64,000 nucleotides of DNA. Origin: Streptomyces sp. HmicA12 (GTDB taxonomy: Bacteria; Actinomycetota; Actinomycetes; Streptomycetales; Streptomycetaceae). Under the pieces are notes generated by a model. The model saw only the letters and a list, made by a program, of their open reading frames with translations. It was not told where the DNA came from and did no database searches. Positions 1 through 9,874 of this stretch are shown piece after piece (position 1 is the stretch's first letter; every line of letters begins with the position of its first letter). A program made the translations under genes and the position numbers. The stretch is from positions 62,206 to 126,205 of the forward strand of contig NZ_KB891798.1 in NCBI RefSeq assembly GCF_000373565.1, read 5' to 3'.

Positions 1-649
1 GCTCGGCATCATCGGCCACCTCGTCGCCGCGCGCGTCAACCGCCGGCTACGGGCCGAACCGGAGATCGCCACGGCACTGGGCGCCGAGCTCATCGGCACC
101 GTCGACGTCCCGGGCGAGCGGCCCGCGCAGCGGACCGAGGGCGGCGGCAGACACAGCCGCGTCCGCCGGATCCTCGGCGCCGACACCCGGTGGGACGTAC
201 CGGACCTGCTCAAGTCCGGCGACGAGGCCGTCCGGCGGACCCGCTACCGACGGGTGTGCGCTCGACTGCGGGACCGACTGCCCGCCCCCAGAAGACTGTT
301 GGTGGTCGTCCCGGACGGTGACGAGCTCGGGCTCCGGGCCGCCGGGCAGCTCGTCGACGAGGCCCACGGCGATCCGGTGCTGCGCGTGGTCGAGGTCTCC
401 GTGGAGCACCCGATGGTGCCGGACCGCGGCTTCGAGTCCGGTGCCCTGGTCGTCCTCAGCGCGGGCACCTGGACGGCGGACGAACTCTCCGGCATCGCCG
501 GGGCGTGCGCGGACAGCAGGCACGAAGTCGTCGGCGTCGTTCTCGCCGACGCCGTGGAGGCGCGTCCGACGGATTCCGCGGACCGCCTCGCGGACCACGA
601 CACCCGGGCGCTCGCGGTGCGCGGCCAGGCCACCGGAGGTACAGGGTGA
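1..649 (+). CDS. Polysaccharide chain-length/co-polymerase protein, C-terminal part (5' end outside window)
   Basis: The reading frame is open from base 2 to a TGA at 647-649, giving the last 215 residues. The first visible residues (LGIIGHLVAARVNRRL) look like the end of a second transmembrane helix followed by a basic cytoplasmic stretch, as in Wzz/Wzc-type chain-length determinants. The remainder is a cytoplasmic domain with a degenerate Rossmann-like hydrophobic strand (LLVVVPDGDEL) and no Walker A motif, so it is not an obvious tyrosine kinase. Its stop overlaps the GTG of the next gene, which has the same layout. The two are probably tandem co-polymerase paralogues controlling polymer length or export at the membrane. 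The family call rests on topology and context; the true start cannot be seen. Confidence 0.6.
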   Translation, partial: LGIIGHLVAARVNRRLRAEPEIATALGAELIGTVDVPGERPAQRTEGGGRHSRVRRILGADTRWDVPDLLKSGDEAVRRTRYRRVCARLRDRLPAPRRLLVVVPDGDELGLRAAGQLVDEAHGDPVLRVVEVSVEHPMVPDRGFESGALVVLSAGTWTADELSGIAGACADSRHEVVGVVLADAVEARPTDSADRLADHDTRALAVRGQATGGTG

Positions 650-2166
650 CGACGAGCACGACAACCGAGTCGTCGGCGGCATCTCCGCTGTTCGACCTGC
701 AGGGACTGGTCGTGGCGGTGCGCAGGCGGCGCCGCATCTGGTACTGCATGGCCCTCCTGGGGCTGATCGCCGGCGCCGCGGTGGCCGTCCTGCTGCCGCC
801 CGCGCCCAGCGCGGTGACCAAGGTGCTGGTCGCCCACGCCGACGACCAGCCGAACGACACCGGAACCCTGATCCGCACCGACGTCCAGGTCCTGGGCACC
901 ACGCAGATCGCCGAAGACGCCCTGAAGTCCCTCAAGTCCGCCGAGAAACCGGAGGACTTCATGGAGGACTACCGCGGCACGGGACTCACCAACAACCTGC
1001 TGCAGATCGACGTGACGGCCGACAACGACGAGGACGCGGTGGCCCGTGCCCAGGCACTGGCCGACGCCTTCGTCGCGAACCACGTGAAGCGGATGCGGGA
1101 CGCCGCGAAGGCCGAGTCCGACGCGCTGATCTCGCAACGCGACCGCATGCGGGACGAACTCGCCAAGGTCAATCAGGAGATCGGGGACCGGTCGGGCCAG
1201 ACCGACCCGAAGGCCTCGGCGGACGTCGAGTCGCTCTTCGCGCGCCGGGCCGAACTCAACTCGCGGATCGCCGACTTCGACCAGCGCGCCGCGGAGGCCC
1301 GCACCGGCACGCCCAAGGTCGTCTCCGGTACGCAGATCGTGGACGCTCCCCGCGCGTTGCGGCACTCGCTGCCGAAGGCCGTCGCCACCGACGCGGCCAT
1401 CGGGCTCGTCCTCGGCCTCGTCCTCGGGCTCGCCCTCGCCGCCGTCGGCGTGGTGGTGGCGGACCGCCCCGTGCTGCGCCGGGACATCGCGGCCAACCTG
1501 GGCGCCTCCGTCATCACGGAGCTGCCCCGCCGTTCCGGCAGGCCGTGGCGGCGCCGCAGGACCCGGGCGGCGGGCGAGCGGCTCACCGCGACGCTCGCCC
1601 GTACCGTGCGCGGCTCCGCGGAGCCGCTGTCGCTGCTCGAACTGGGCAGCGAGCGCAACACGTGCGCGATCGCCCTCAAGCTCGCCGGGGCGCTCGCCGC
1701 CGAAGGCCCCGTGGTCGTCGTCGACGGACTGCCCGGCGGCCGGCTCGCGCGCCGCCGCCGGCAGCCGGGCGACCCCACCGTGGTGAGCGGGGAGCGCGCC
1801 GAGACCGTGCCGGACCAGGACCGCCGCTTCGGGGTCGGCTCGGTGGCACCCGGCACCGCGTGGACCGACCTCCAGTACCTCGGCACCCGGACCGTGATCG
1901 TCGTTCGGGCCGGGCACTGCAGCTCCGCCTGGCTGCACACCGTGGCACGGCAACTCGCCGACCAGCACATCGAGGTGATCGGTGTGGTGCTGATCGACCC
2001 CGACCCGCGCGACCGCACCGACGGCACGCTGTGGGACGGACTGCACACCGCGCTGCGCGGCCGCAGCGAGCGGCCCGCACGGCAGAACGGGACGGGCCAG
2101 CGGCACGCGGAGCGGCTGCCGGCATGGGCCGCACGAGGCTCGGACAACGACCAGGAGGCGCGGTAG
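646..2166 (+). CDS. Wzz-like polysaccharide co-polymerase, two membrane helices
   Basis: 506 residues from GTG 646, which overlaps the preceding stop and has a GGAGGT ribosome site at 635-640. A basic stretch (VRRRRR) precedes transmembrane helix 1 (about residues 31-50). A roughly 200-residue external domain with helical, charged character follows, then helix 2 (about 250-271), then a cytoplasmic domain of about 230 residues. That layout is the Wzz/Wzc chain-length determinant architecture. The cytoplasmic part lacks the Walker motif and Tyr-rich tail of BY-kinases, so the expected role is to regulate polymer length with the Wzy-like protein at 9875. A TAG stop lies 4 bases before the AsnB-like gene. 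Confidence 0.7.
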   Translation: MTTSTTTESSAASPLFDLQGLVVAVRRRRRIWYCMALLGLIAGAAVAVLLPPAPSAVTKVLVAHADDQPNDTGTLIRTDVQVLGTTQIAEDALKSLKSAEKPEDFMEDYRGTGLTNNLLQIDVTADNDEDAVARAQALADAFVANHVKRMRDAAKAESDALISQRDRMRDELAKVNQEIGDRSGQTDPKASADVESLFARRAELNSRIADFDQRAAEARTGTPKVVSGTQIVDAPRALRHSLPKAVATDAAIGLVLGLVLGLALAAVGVVVADRPVLRRDIAANLGASVITELPRRSGRPWRRRRTRAAGERLTATLARTVRGSAEPLSLLELGSERNTCAIALKLAGALAAEGPVVVVDGLPGGRLARRRRQPGDPTVVSGERAETVPDQDRRFGVGSVAPGTAWTDLQYLGTRTVIVVRAGHCSSAWLHTVARQLADQHIEVIGVVLIDPDPRDRTDGTLWDGLHTALRGRSERPARQNGTGQRHAERLPAWAARGSDNDQEAR

Positions 2167-2170
2167 TTAC

Positions 2171-4105
2171 ATGTGTGGCATCGCAGGCACGTATCGATGG
2201 CCGGACGGGAAGGCCGTGACCGACCGGCTCACCGACACCCTGGCCCACCGCGGTCCCGACGGGGCGGGCCGGTACGGCCACCCCGTCGGCGACGGTGAGG
2301 TGCAGCTCGGGCACCGCCGGCTGTCCATCATCGACCTGTCCGAGACCGGCGCCCAGCCGATGGCTTCGGACGGCCTCGTCCTGACCTACAACGGCGAGCT
2401 GTACAACGCGCCCGAGCTGCGTGCCGAACTGGAGTCCACAGGGGTACGTTTCCGCGGCACCTCCGACACCGAGGTGCTCCTGGAGGCCTGGCGGCGCTGG
2501 GGCACGGACTGCCTGCCTCGGCTGCGCGGCATGTTCGCGTTCGGGATCTTCGACGAGCGCACCGGCGAACTGGTGCTCGCCCGCGACCAGTTGGGCATCA
2601 AGCCGCTCTTCCTGCTCCGGCGCGGCGAGGGCCTGGTGTTCGCCTCCGAGCTGAAGGCGCTCGCCGCGGTGACCGGCGGATCCCTCGAGGTGGACCACGC
2701 GGCGCTGGTGGCCTCGCTCCTCTACTACTGGGTGCCGGACTCGCGCTGCGCGTTCCGCGAGGCGGAGAAGCTGCCGCCGGGCAGCTGGCTGCGGATCCGG
2801 CCCGACGGCCAGGTGCGGCGCGGCCGGTACTGGAACCTGAAGGACATCGCGGCCGAGGGCCAGGAGCGGGCCCGCAGCGGTGAACTGCCGGACCTGGCCG
2901 CCATCGTCGAGGAATCGACCCGGCGCCACCTGCTCTCCGACGTCCCCGTGGCGACCTTCCTCTCCGGCGGCCTCGACTCCAGCTACCTGACGGCGCTCGC
3001 GGCCCGCCACCAGCCCGGGATCTCCGCCTACACGATCGGATTCCGCGCCGAGGACGCCAAGTTCGAGGCCATGCCGGACGACCTGCGCTACGCACGGCAG
3101 GTCGCCGCGCGGTACGGCGTGGACCTGCACGAGATCGAGATCGCTCCCGACGTGCTCGACCTGCTGCCGCAGATGACGTACAGCCTGGACGAACCGATCG
3201 GCGACCCCGCCGCGATCAACACGTTCCTGATCTGCCAGGCCTCCCGGGAGGCCGGGGTCAAGGTCATGCTCTCCGGGATGGGCGCCGACGAGCTGTTCGC
3301 CGGGTACCGCAAGCACCTCGCGAACGTGCTCGCGCTGCGCTACCAGCGCGTCCCGCGACCGCTGCGGCGCGGCATAGCGGGGGCCGTGGACCGGCTGCCG
3401 GTCGCGTCGGCCCGTCGCGGTTACCGGTCGGTGCGGTTCGCGAAGCGGTTCCTGTCCTTCGCCGACCTGCCGGAGGAGACGGCGTTCCGGCGCAGCTACA
3501 CCATGTACGACCAGCAGGAACTGCTCGACCTGGTCGACCCGGACCTGGCCGGGACGGTCGACGACGTGCTGACCGAGCACGCGGACGTCTACCGGGACAA
3601 CGAGCTCGACGACTTCGTCAACCGCATGTGCCTGGGCGACGCCCGGATGTTCCTGCCGGGCCTGAACCTCACGTACACGGACCGCTCCAGCATGGCCGCG
3701 TCGACCGAGGTACGCGTGCCGTACGTGGACGTCGAGGTGGTCAGGGCGGCGTTCGCGGTGCCGGGCGACCGCAAGATCGTCGGTCGGCAGGGCAAGGCCG
3801 TGCTCAAGGAGGCGGCGACCTCGATCCTGCCCAAGGAGATCGTCTACCGGCCCAAGGGCCTGTTCAGCGCCCCGTTGCGGGCCTGGATGAGCCGGGACCT
3901 GGCACCCCTGGTGCGCGAGGTGGTGAACGACGGCGTGCTCGTGAACTCGGGGCTCCTGCGCCGCGACGCGCTGGCCCGCATGGTCGCCGAGGACGCCGCG
4001 GGGCAGCGGGACTTCTCCAAGCATCTCTGGCACGTGCTGACTCTCGAGTACTGGTACCGCGACGCGACCTCCGGGTCCGGCCGCAGCGCCCGCTCGGCGG
4101 CGTAG
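2171..4105 (+). CDS. asnB: Asparagine synthase (glutamine-hydrolysing)-like amidotransferase
   Basis: 644 residues starting MCGIAG, with Cys2 as the nucleophile of a class II glutamine amidotransferase domain (about 1-220). The ATP-pyrophosphatase synthetase domain (about 240-610) carries the SGGLDSS loop at residues 265-271. Length and motifs fit full AsnB-type proteins. Many members inside surface-glycan loci amidate a sugar carboxylate or another acid instead of making free asparagine. The location between a co-polymerase and a dehydrogenase/heparinase pair suggests that here, perhaps uronamide formation, but the substrate cannot be read from sequence. A 91-base spacer with short GGCGAACAC-like repeats separates it from the next gene. 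Confidence 0.85.
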   Translation: MCGIAGTYRWPDGKAVTDRLTDTLAHRGPDGAGRYGHPVGDGEVQLGHRRLSIIDLSETGAQPMASDGLVLTYNGELYNAPELRAELESTGVRFRGTSDTEVLLEAWRRWGTDCLPRLRGMFAFGIFDERTGELVLARDQLGIKPLFLLRRGEGLVFASELKALAAVTGGSLEVDHAALVASLLYYWVPDSRCAFREAEKLPPGSWLRIRPDGQVRRGRYWNLKDIAAEGQERARSGELPDLAAIVEESTRRHLLSDVPVATFLSGGLDSSYLTALAARHQPGISAYTIGFRAEDAKFEAMPDDLRYARQVAARYGVDLHEIEIAPDVLDLLPQMTYSLDEPIGDPAAINTFLICQASREAGVKVMLSGMGADELFAGYRKHLANVLALRYQRVPRPLRRGIAGAVDRLPVASARRGYRSVRFAKRFLSFADLPEETAFRRSYTMYDQQELLDLVDPDLAGTVDDVLTEHADVYRDNELDDFVNRMCLGDARMFLPGLNLTYTDRSSMAASTEVRVPYVDVEVVRAAFAVPGDRKIVGRQGKAVLKEAATSILPKEIVYRPKGLFSAPLRAWMSRDLAPLVREVVNDGVLVNSGLLRRDALARMVAEDAAGQRDFSKHLWHVLTLEYWYRDATSGSGRSARSAA

Positions 4106-4196
4106 AGGGCACCAGACAAGGCGGACAAGGCGAACACGGCGAACACGGCGCGGTCCGCGCAGACGGCGTGGACGGCGTAGAAACAAGGGGACTTCG

Positions 4197-6389
4197 GTGA
4201 AACAGGTTGTTCAGAACTACAAGAGCGGCGAGCTGACGGTGCTCGACGTGCCGGTGCCGGGCTGCAAGCCGGGCGGTGTGCTGGTCCGCACCGGGTACTC
4301 GCTGATCTCCACCGGGACCGAGATGATGAAGGTCTCCGAGGCCGGCATGTCGATGCTCGGCAAGGCCCGCTCTCGCCCCGACCAGGTCGCCAAGGTCATG
4401 CAGAGCGTGGCCACCAACGGAGTGCCCGCCACCTACCGCAAGGTGATGGGCAAGCTGGACTCGTACACGCCGCTCGGCTACTCGCTGTGCGGAGTGGTCG
4501 AGCAGGTCGGCGCCGGGATCGACGACGTCAAGGTCGGCGACCTCGTGGCCTGCGCCGGAAACGAGCACGCCCTGCACGCCGAGCTCAACTGGGTGCCGCG
4601 CAACCTCTACACCCCGATCCCGGACGGCCTCGCGCCGCGCCACGCCGCCTTCGGCACCGTCGGATCGATCGCGCTGCAGGGAGTCCGCCAGGGCGAGTCG
4701 CAGCTCGGCGAGGTCGCCCTGGTCATCGGCCTCGGCCTGATCGGACAGCTGGTGGTGCAGCTCCTCACCGCCGCGGGCGTCCGCGTCGTCGGCGCCGACC
4801 CCGACCCGACGCGCTGCGAACTCGCCGAGAGCCTCGGCGCCGTGGCCTGCGGCGACCCCGGGTCCGCGGCCGTGGAGAGCGCCGTCGCCGAACTCACCGA
4901 GGGCCACGGCGCGGACCAGGTGTACCTGGCCGCGGGCGGCGGCAGCAATCAGCCCGTCGAGCTGGCCGCACACCTGAGCCGGGACCGCGGCCGGGTCGTC
5001 GACATCGGCAAGTGCAGCCTGAACCTGCCGTGGAACGCGTACTACGAGAAGGAGCTCGACGTCCGGTTCTCCCGCTCGTACGGGCCCGGTCGCTACGACC
5101 CGGAGTACGAACTGGAAGGCCGCGACTACCCGATCGGCTACGTGCGCTGGACCGAGCGCCGCAACCTGGCGTGCTTCCTCGACCTCGTCGCCCGCGGCCG
5201 CGTCGACGTGGAGCCCCTGATCTCCCACGTCTCCGACTTCGACGACGCCGTGGAGACGTACCAGCGCCTGAAGGACGGCGAGTTGAAGGCCGTCGCCGTG
5301 CTGTTCCGCTACCCCGACCAGAAAGCGCAAGGCGAAACGGAAGCGGCGGCCCCGGTGGTCGCCGTGCCCGCGGTCAAGCGCGGCGGTGCGACGCCCGCTC
5401 CGGTCCGGGCCGCCACCACGCCCGTGCGCCTCGCGTTCGTCGGCGCGGGCAACTACGCGACATCGATGCTGCTGCCGCACCTGGCCGGGCGCGACGGCGT
5501 CGAGCTGTCGACCGTCGTCACCACGACGGCGCTGTCCGCGGCCAACGCCCAGCGGAAGTTCGGCTTCGCCGAGGCCACCACCGACCTGGACGCCGTACTC
5601 GGAGACCCGGCCGTCGACGCGGTGTTCGTCGTCACGCGGCACAGCTCGCACGCCGAGCTGACCCGCAAGGCGCTCCTCGCCGGCAAGGCCGTGTTCGTCG
5701 AGAAGCCCCTCGCCCTCACCGAGGACGAACTGGCGAGCGTGCTCGCGGCGGTGGAGGAGTCCGGCAACGACCGGCTGCAGGTGGGCTTCAACCGCCGCTT
5801 CTCGCCCCTGCTGCGGGAGGCCAAGCAGCGGTTCGGCGTCAGGACCGGCCCGGCGAGCCTGCGCTACCTGGTCAACGCGGGCCGGCTGCAGCACGGCAGC
5901 TGGTACCTCCAGCAGGGCACCGAGGGCTCGCGGTTCGCCGGCGAGGGCGGACACTTCATCGACACGGCGAGCTGGCTGCTCGACGACGACCCGGTCTCGG
6001 TGTACGCCATCGCCCCGACCGGCAACGAGGACCTCCAGGTCGTGCTGCGCTACGCGGACGGATCCACGGCCACCATCAGCTACGTCACCACGGGCGCGCC
6101 CGGGTTCCCCAAGGAGACGCTGGACCTCGTCGCGGACGGCAAGGTGCTGCGGCTCGACGACTTCGTCCGCGCCTCGGTGTACGGCCGCAAGAAGTGGGTC
6201 AGTTCGCGGCTGCCCAAGGCCCGCGACAAGGGCCAGGAGACCGAACTCGCCGCGTTCGTCAAGGCCGTGCGCGGCGGCGGTCCGATGCCGGTGCCGCTGG
6301 ATTCGCTCGTCGCCACCACGGCGGCCACCCTCGCCGTGCAGGCGGGCCTGGCCGGCGGCGCCCCGGTGACCCTGGAGCGGTCCCGATGA
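4197..6389 (+). CDS. Bi-domain oxidoreductase: zinc-type dehydrogenase fused to Gfo/Idh/MocA dehydrogenase
   Basis: 730 residues from GTG 4197, preceded by AAGGGG. Residues about 1-370 form a medium-chain alcohol-dehydrogenase-like domain with the nucleotide-binding GLGLIG motif but without an obvious set of zinc-ligand cysteines. After a linker rich in Ala and Pro (about 375-405), a second nucleotide-binding domain starts (VGAGNYA). It contains the VEKPLAL motif typical of Gfo/Idh/MocA sugar oxidoreductases. Such fusions occur in surface-polysaccharide loci, often beside heparinase-like genes as here, and are expected to oxidise or reduce a nucleotide sugar. The gene overlaps the next one by four bases (ATGA). 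Substrate unknown. Confidence 0.85.
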   Translation: MKQVVQNYKSGELTVLDVPVPGCKPGGVLVRTGYSLISTGTEMMKVSEAGMSMLGKARSRPDQVAKVMQSVATNGVPATYRKVMGKLDSYTPLGYSLCGVVEQVGAGIDDVKVGDLVACAGNEHALHAELNWVPRNLYTPIPDGLAPRHAAFGTVGSIALQGVRQGESQLGEVALVIGLGLIGQLVVQLLTAAGVRVVGADPDPTRCELAESLGAVACGDPGSAAVESAVAELTEGHGADQVYLAAGGGSNQPVELAAHLSRDRGRVVDIGKCSLNLPWNAYYEKELDVRFSRSYGPGRYDPEYELEGRDYPIGYVRWTERRNLACFLDLVARGRVDVEPLISHVSDFDDAVETYQRLKDGELKAVAVLFRYPDQKAQGETEAAAPVVAVPAVKRGGATPAPVRAATTPVRLAFVGAGNYATSMLLPHLAGRDGVELSTVVTTTALSAANAQRKFGFAEATTDLDAVLGDPAVDAVFVVTRHSSHAELTRKALLAGKAVFVEKPLALTEDELASVLAAVEESGNDRLQVGFNRRFSPLLREAKQRFGVRTGPASLRYLVNAGRLQHGSWYLQQGTEGSRFAGEGGHFIDTASWLLDDDPVSVYAIAPTGNEDLQVVLRYADGSTATISYVTTGAPGFPKETLDLVADGKVLRLDDFVRASVYGRKKWVSSRLPKARDKGQETELAAFVKAVRGGGPMPVPLDSLVATTAATLAVQAGLAGGAPVTLERSR

Positions 6390-8341
6390 CGATGAGTCCC
6401 GCCTGGTACCTGCGACGTCTCTCCGCGATGGGCCCGCGGGAGATCGGCGGCCGCGCGGGCGACGCCGTGCGCAGGCGGCGGTGGCGCTCGGCGCGCCCCG
6501 ACTGTCCGACCGGGACCGGCGCGCCGTTCACCGCGGTGCTGCCCGCAGGGACCCTCGCGGCCATCGCGCCGGACGCCGCGAAGCGTCTTGTGGCCGAGGC
6601 CGACCGGCTGATGTACGGCCACGCCGAGTACTTCGGCGTGGTCCGCGACGACCTCGTCGACCCGGACTGGTGGAGCGACCCGAAGACCGGCCGCCGGGCT
6701 CCGTGGGGCTACGCCTTCGACGTGCCGTACCGCGACGAGGACGCGGTCGGCGACATCAAGCAGATCTGGGAGCCGTCCCGGCACCAGTACCTGACCGTGC
6801 TCGCCGCCGCCTACGCGATCACCGGCGACGAGCGGTACGCCGAGCGCGTGGCCGACCACCTCAGGTCGTGGTGGGCGGCCAACCCGCCGCTGCGTGGGGT
6901 GCACTGGATCAGCGGCATCGAGCTGGGCATCCGGCTGATCTCCTGGGTGTGGGTGCGCCGGCTGCTCGACGGCTGGCCGGGCGCGGCCGCGCTGTTCGAG
7001 GACAACCCGGTGGCGGTGAACCAGATCTGGCACCACCAGCGCTGGCTGGCCGGCTTCCCCAGCCGGGGCTCATCGGCGAACAACCACGTCATCGCCGAGA
7101 CGGCCGGGCAGTTCGCCGCGGCCTGCGCCTTCGCCTGGTTCCCCTCGTCGCAGAAGTGGCGGACCGACGCGCTGCGCTCGCTGGAGCGGCAGCTGCGCTC
7201 CAACACCTTCCTCTCCGGCCTCAACCGCGAGCTGGCCACCGAGTACCACGGACTCGTCCTCGAACTGGGTCTGGCCGCGGTGGCCGAGGCGGACGCCGCC
7301 GGTGTGCCGGTGCCCGCGACGGTCCGGCTCGTGCTGCTGCGGATGACCGACGCGCTCGCGGCCGTCGTGGACAGCGGCCTGCGCCCGCCGCGCCAGGGTG
7401 ACGCGGACGACGGCCACGGCCTGATCGTCGACGGGCCGGGCACCGACCGCTGGGGCTCGCTGCTCGCCACCGGGGACGCCGTCTTCGGGCGGCTCGACTG
7501 GTGGCCGACGGTGACCGCCACCGACGTGCGCACCCCGCTGCTCGCCGCGCTCGTCAAGGCCGGCGCGGCGAAGGGGATCACCCGCCCGACGAGCCGGCCG
7601 GACCACTTCGCCGACGCGGGCATGACGATCCTGCGCGACACGGGAGAGACGGGCGAGGTCTGGGCCCGCTGCGACGGCGGCCCGCACGGCTTCCTGTCCA
7701 TCGCCGCGCACGCCCACGCGGACGCGCTGTCCCTGGAGGTCCGGCACGACGGCGTCGACGTGCTGGCCGACCCGGGCACGTACTGCTACCACGGGCAGCC
7801 CGAGTGGCGGCAGTACTTCCGGTCGACCCTGGGCCACAACACCCTGCAGCTCGACGACAGCGACCAGTCCGTCTCGGGCGGCCCGTTCCTGTGGACGAGG
7901 CACGCTCGCACCCGTGTCCTCGCCGTGGAGACCTCCGGCGAGGCCGCGGCCCGCTGGAGCGCCGAACACGAGGGCTACGAGGGTGCCGTGCACCGGCGCC
8001 GGGTGGAACTGGCGCCCGGGGGAGCGGAGTTGACGGTGGTGGACGAGGTCACCGTCACGGACCGGGCCGTGCGCCTGGCGTTCCACCTCGGCCCCGCGGT
8101 CACCGCGGAGCTGACGGACGACCGTGCCGTCCTCACCTGGAGCCGTGACGGCGAGGAGCGCTCCGCGGTCCTGGACCTGCCGGGGCAGCTGTCCTGGCGG
8201 GCGCACCGCGGCGAGACGAACCCGCCGCTGGGCTGGTACTCGGCCGGCTTCGGGCGCAAGGAACCCAGCACGACCCTGGTCGGCACCGGATTCACCGACG
8301 GCACGGAGGGCTTCACCACCGTGCTCAGGTTCCGCGGCTAG
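6386..8341 (+). CDS. Heparinase II/III family protein
   Basis: 651 residues from ATG 6386, inside the preceding stop. A second ATG two codons on (6392) is also possible. An alpha/alpha-toroid N-terminal half contains the conserved segment NNHVIAETAG. The beta-sandwich heparinase II/III half contains HAHADALSLEV and the GHNTLQLDD segment. No signal peptide is evident (it starts MTMSPAWYLRRL), which is common for members encoded in exopolysaccharide clusters. The family consists of uronate-polysaccharide lyases, so this protein may trim or edit a uronic-acid polymer made by the cluster. It could be a non-catalytic scaffold, but the conserved His and Asn segments argue for activity. Confidence 0.85.
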   Translation: MTMSPAWYLRRLSAMGPREIGGRAGDAVRRRRWRSARPDCPTGTGAPFTAVLPAGTLAAIAPDAAKRLVAEADRLMYGHAEYFGVVRDDLVDPDWWSDPKTGRRAPWGYAFDVPYRDEDAVGDIKQIWEPSRHQYLTVLAAAYAITGDERYAERVADHLRSWWAANPPLRGVHWISGIELGIRLISWVWVRRLLDGWPGAAALFEDNPVAVNQIWHHQRWLAGFPSRGSSANNHVIAETAGQFAAACAFAWFPSSQKWRTDALRSLERQLRSNTFLSGLNRELATEYHGLVLELGLAAVAEADAAGVPVPATVRLVLLRMTDALAAVVDSGLRPPRQGDADDGHGLIVDGPGTDRWGSLLATGDAVFGRLDWWPTVTATDVRTPLLAALVKAGAAKGITRPTSRPDHFADAGMTILRDTGETGEVWARCDGGPHGFLSIAAHAHADALSLEVRHDGVDVLADPGTYCYHGQPEWRQYFRSTLGHNTLQLDDSDQSVSGGPFLWTRHARTRVLAVETSGEAAARWSAEHEGYEGAVHRRRVELAPGGAELTVVDEVTVTDRAVRLAFHLGPAVTAELTDDRAVLTWSRDGEERSAVLDLPGQLSWRAHRGETNPPLGWYSAGFGRKEPSTTLVGTGFTDGTEGFTTVLRFRG

Positions 8342-8349
8342 GGGGGCGC

Positions 8350-9873
8350 GTGGGGAACAACAGACGGCACTGGACACCCGCGGCGGCCCTGCTGACGCTG
8401 GCCCTGCTGGCGCTGACCGGCTGCGACAGCCCGCCACCGCCCACCGAGGCGAAGCCGACCGCCGCACCGCCCACGCCCGTGGCCCGGGTGTGCGACAAGC
8501 CCGAGCCCGGACCGGCGAAGGCACCCGCCGGCGCGGTGACGGTCGACCCCAAGAAGGTCAACGACCTGGCCGCGAAGACCAGGCGCAGCCCGGCGGGCAC
8601 CACGTTCTGGCTGAAGCCGGGCAAGCACCGGCTCGAAGCGGACCGCTACGCCCAGGTCATCCCCAAGAAGGGGAACCGCTACCTCGGTGCGCCCGGCGCG
8701 GTGCTCGACGGCGGGAAGAAGAACCAGTACGCGTTCGGCGGTGCGGCGCCCGGCGTCACGATCCGCTACCTCACCGTGCAGGGGTTCGTCGCGCCGCAGG
8801 ACCAGGGCGTCGTCAACCACGACTCGGCCGACGGCTGGGTGATCGAGCACGCGACCATCCAGCGCAACTCCGGCGCCGCGCTCATGGCCGGCGCCCGCCA
8901 GCACGTCCGCGCCAACTGCCTGCGCGACAACGGCCAGTACGGGATGAACGCGTACAAGCCCGACGGACGCATCACCGGCCTGGTGGTCGAGGGCAACGAG
9001 ATCGTCGGCAACAACACCGACGACTGGGAGGCCAAGCGCGAGGGCTGCGGCTGCACCGGCGGCATCAAGTTCTGGGCCGTCAACGGCGCGGACGTACGCG
9101 GCAACTGGGTGCACGACAACCGCGGCACCGGGCTGTGGGCGGACACCAACAACAACGACTTCCGCATCGAGAACAACCTGATCGAGAACAACGACGGCGC
9201 CGCACTGATCTACGAGACCAGCTACAACGCCGTCATCCGGAAGAACACGATCCGGCGCAACCAGTGGATCGAGGGCCGCGGCGCCGCCGAGAGCGGCGAC
9301 ACCTTCCCGTACGCCACCGTGTACATCTCCGAGTCGGGCGGTGAACCGCGGATCAAGGCCCGCACCGACAAGATCGACATCTCCGGGAACCTGCTGGAGA
9401 ACAACTGGGCCGCGATCACCCTGTGGGAGAACGCCGACCGCTTCTGCAACAGCCCGGCCAACACCTCCTCCGCGGACTGCACCCTGCTGGTCAAGGACGT
9501 CGACCGCTGCGCCCAGCCGAGGATCGCGAGCGATCCGCTGTACGACGACTGCCGCTGGAAGACCCAGCGGGTGGACATCCACGACAACCGCTTCGTCCTG
9601 GACCGGTCCGTGGTGAAGTGCCTGGACGGGTGCGACCGCATGGGGCTCCTCTCCAACTACGGCACCTATCCGAAGTGGTCGCCGTACAAGGGCGAGAAGG
9701 TGGCCCGGGCGATCACCACCGAGCAGGACAACCGCTGGCACGACAACACCTACGTCGGGCCGTGGAAGTTCGTCACCCAGGACACGAGCCGCGTCCTCGG
9801 CTTCACGAAGTGGCGGGGCAAGCCCTACGGGCAGGACAAGGGCAGCACCATCGCCGCACGGGCGGGTGGTTGA
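8350..9873 (+). CDS. Secreted lipoprotein with right-handed parallel beta-helix
   Basis: 507 residues from GTG 8350, nine bases after the heparinase gene. The N-terminus is a lipoprotein signal with lipobox LTGC (Cys25), so the product should be anchored outside the membrane. Residues about 60-400 contain repeated short segments such as IENNLIENND, VEGNEIVGNN and IRRNQW. These Asn-rich beta-helix rungs are typical of pectate-lyase-like and polysaccharide-binding or cleaving proteins. Several Cys pairs occur in the C-terminal half (CLDGCDR). Given the cluster, it probably binds or processes the exported polymer at the cell surface. Lyase versus hydrolase versus non-enzymatic role cannot be decided. 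Confidence 0.8.
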   Translation: MGNNRRHWTPAAALLTLALLALTGCDSPPPPTEAKPTAAPPTPVARVCDKPEPGPAKAPAGAVTVDPKKVNDLAAKTRRSPAGTTFWLKPGKHRLEADRYAQVIPKKGNRYLGAPGAVLDGGKKNQYAFGGAAPGVTIRYLTVQGFVAPQDQGVVNHDSADGWVIEHATIQRNSGAALMAGARQHVRANCLRDNGQYGMNAYKPDGRITGLVVEGNEIVGNNTDDWEAKREGCGCTGGIKFWAVNGADVRGNWVHDNRGTGLWADTNNNDFRIENNLIENNDGAALIYETSYNAVIRKNTIRRNQWIEGRGAAESGDTFPYATVYISESGGEPRIKARTDKIDISGNLLENNWAAITLWENADRFCNSPANTSSADCTLLVKDVDRCAQPRIASDPLYDDCRWKTQRVDIHDNRFVLDRSVVKCLDGCDRMGLLSNYGTYPKWSPYKGEKVARAITTEQDNRWHDNTYVGPWKFVTQDTSRVLGFTKWRGKPYGQDKGSTIAARAGG

Positions 9874-9874
9874 G

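Noticed and set aside
244..2106. Long minus-strand open frames opposite the co-polymerase gene
   Set aside because: GC-rich codon shadow of the plus-strand gene: no domain, no ribosome site, low-complexity Arg/Gly/Ala content. The same holds for the long antisense frames opposite most genes here.
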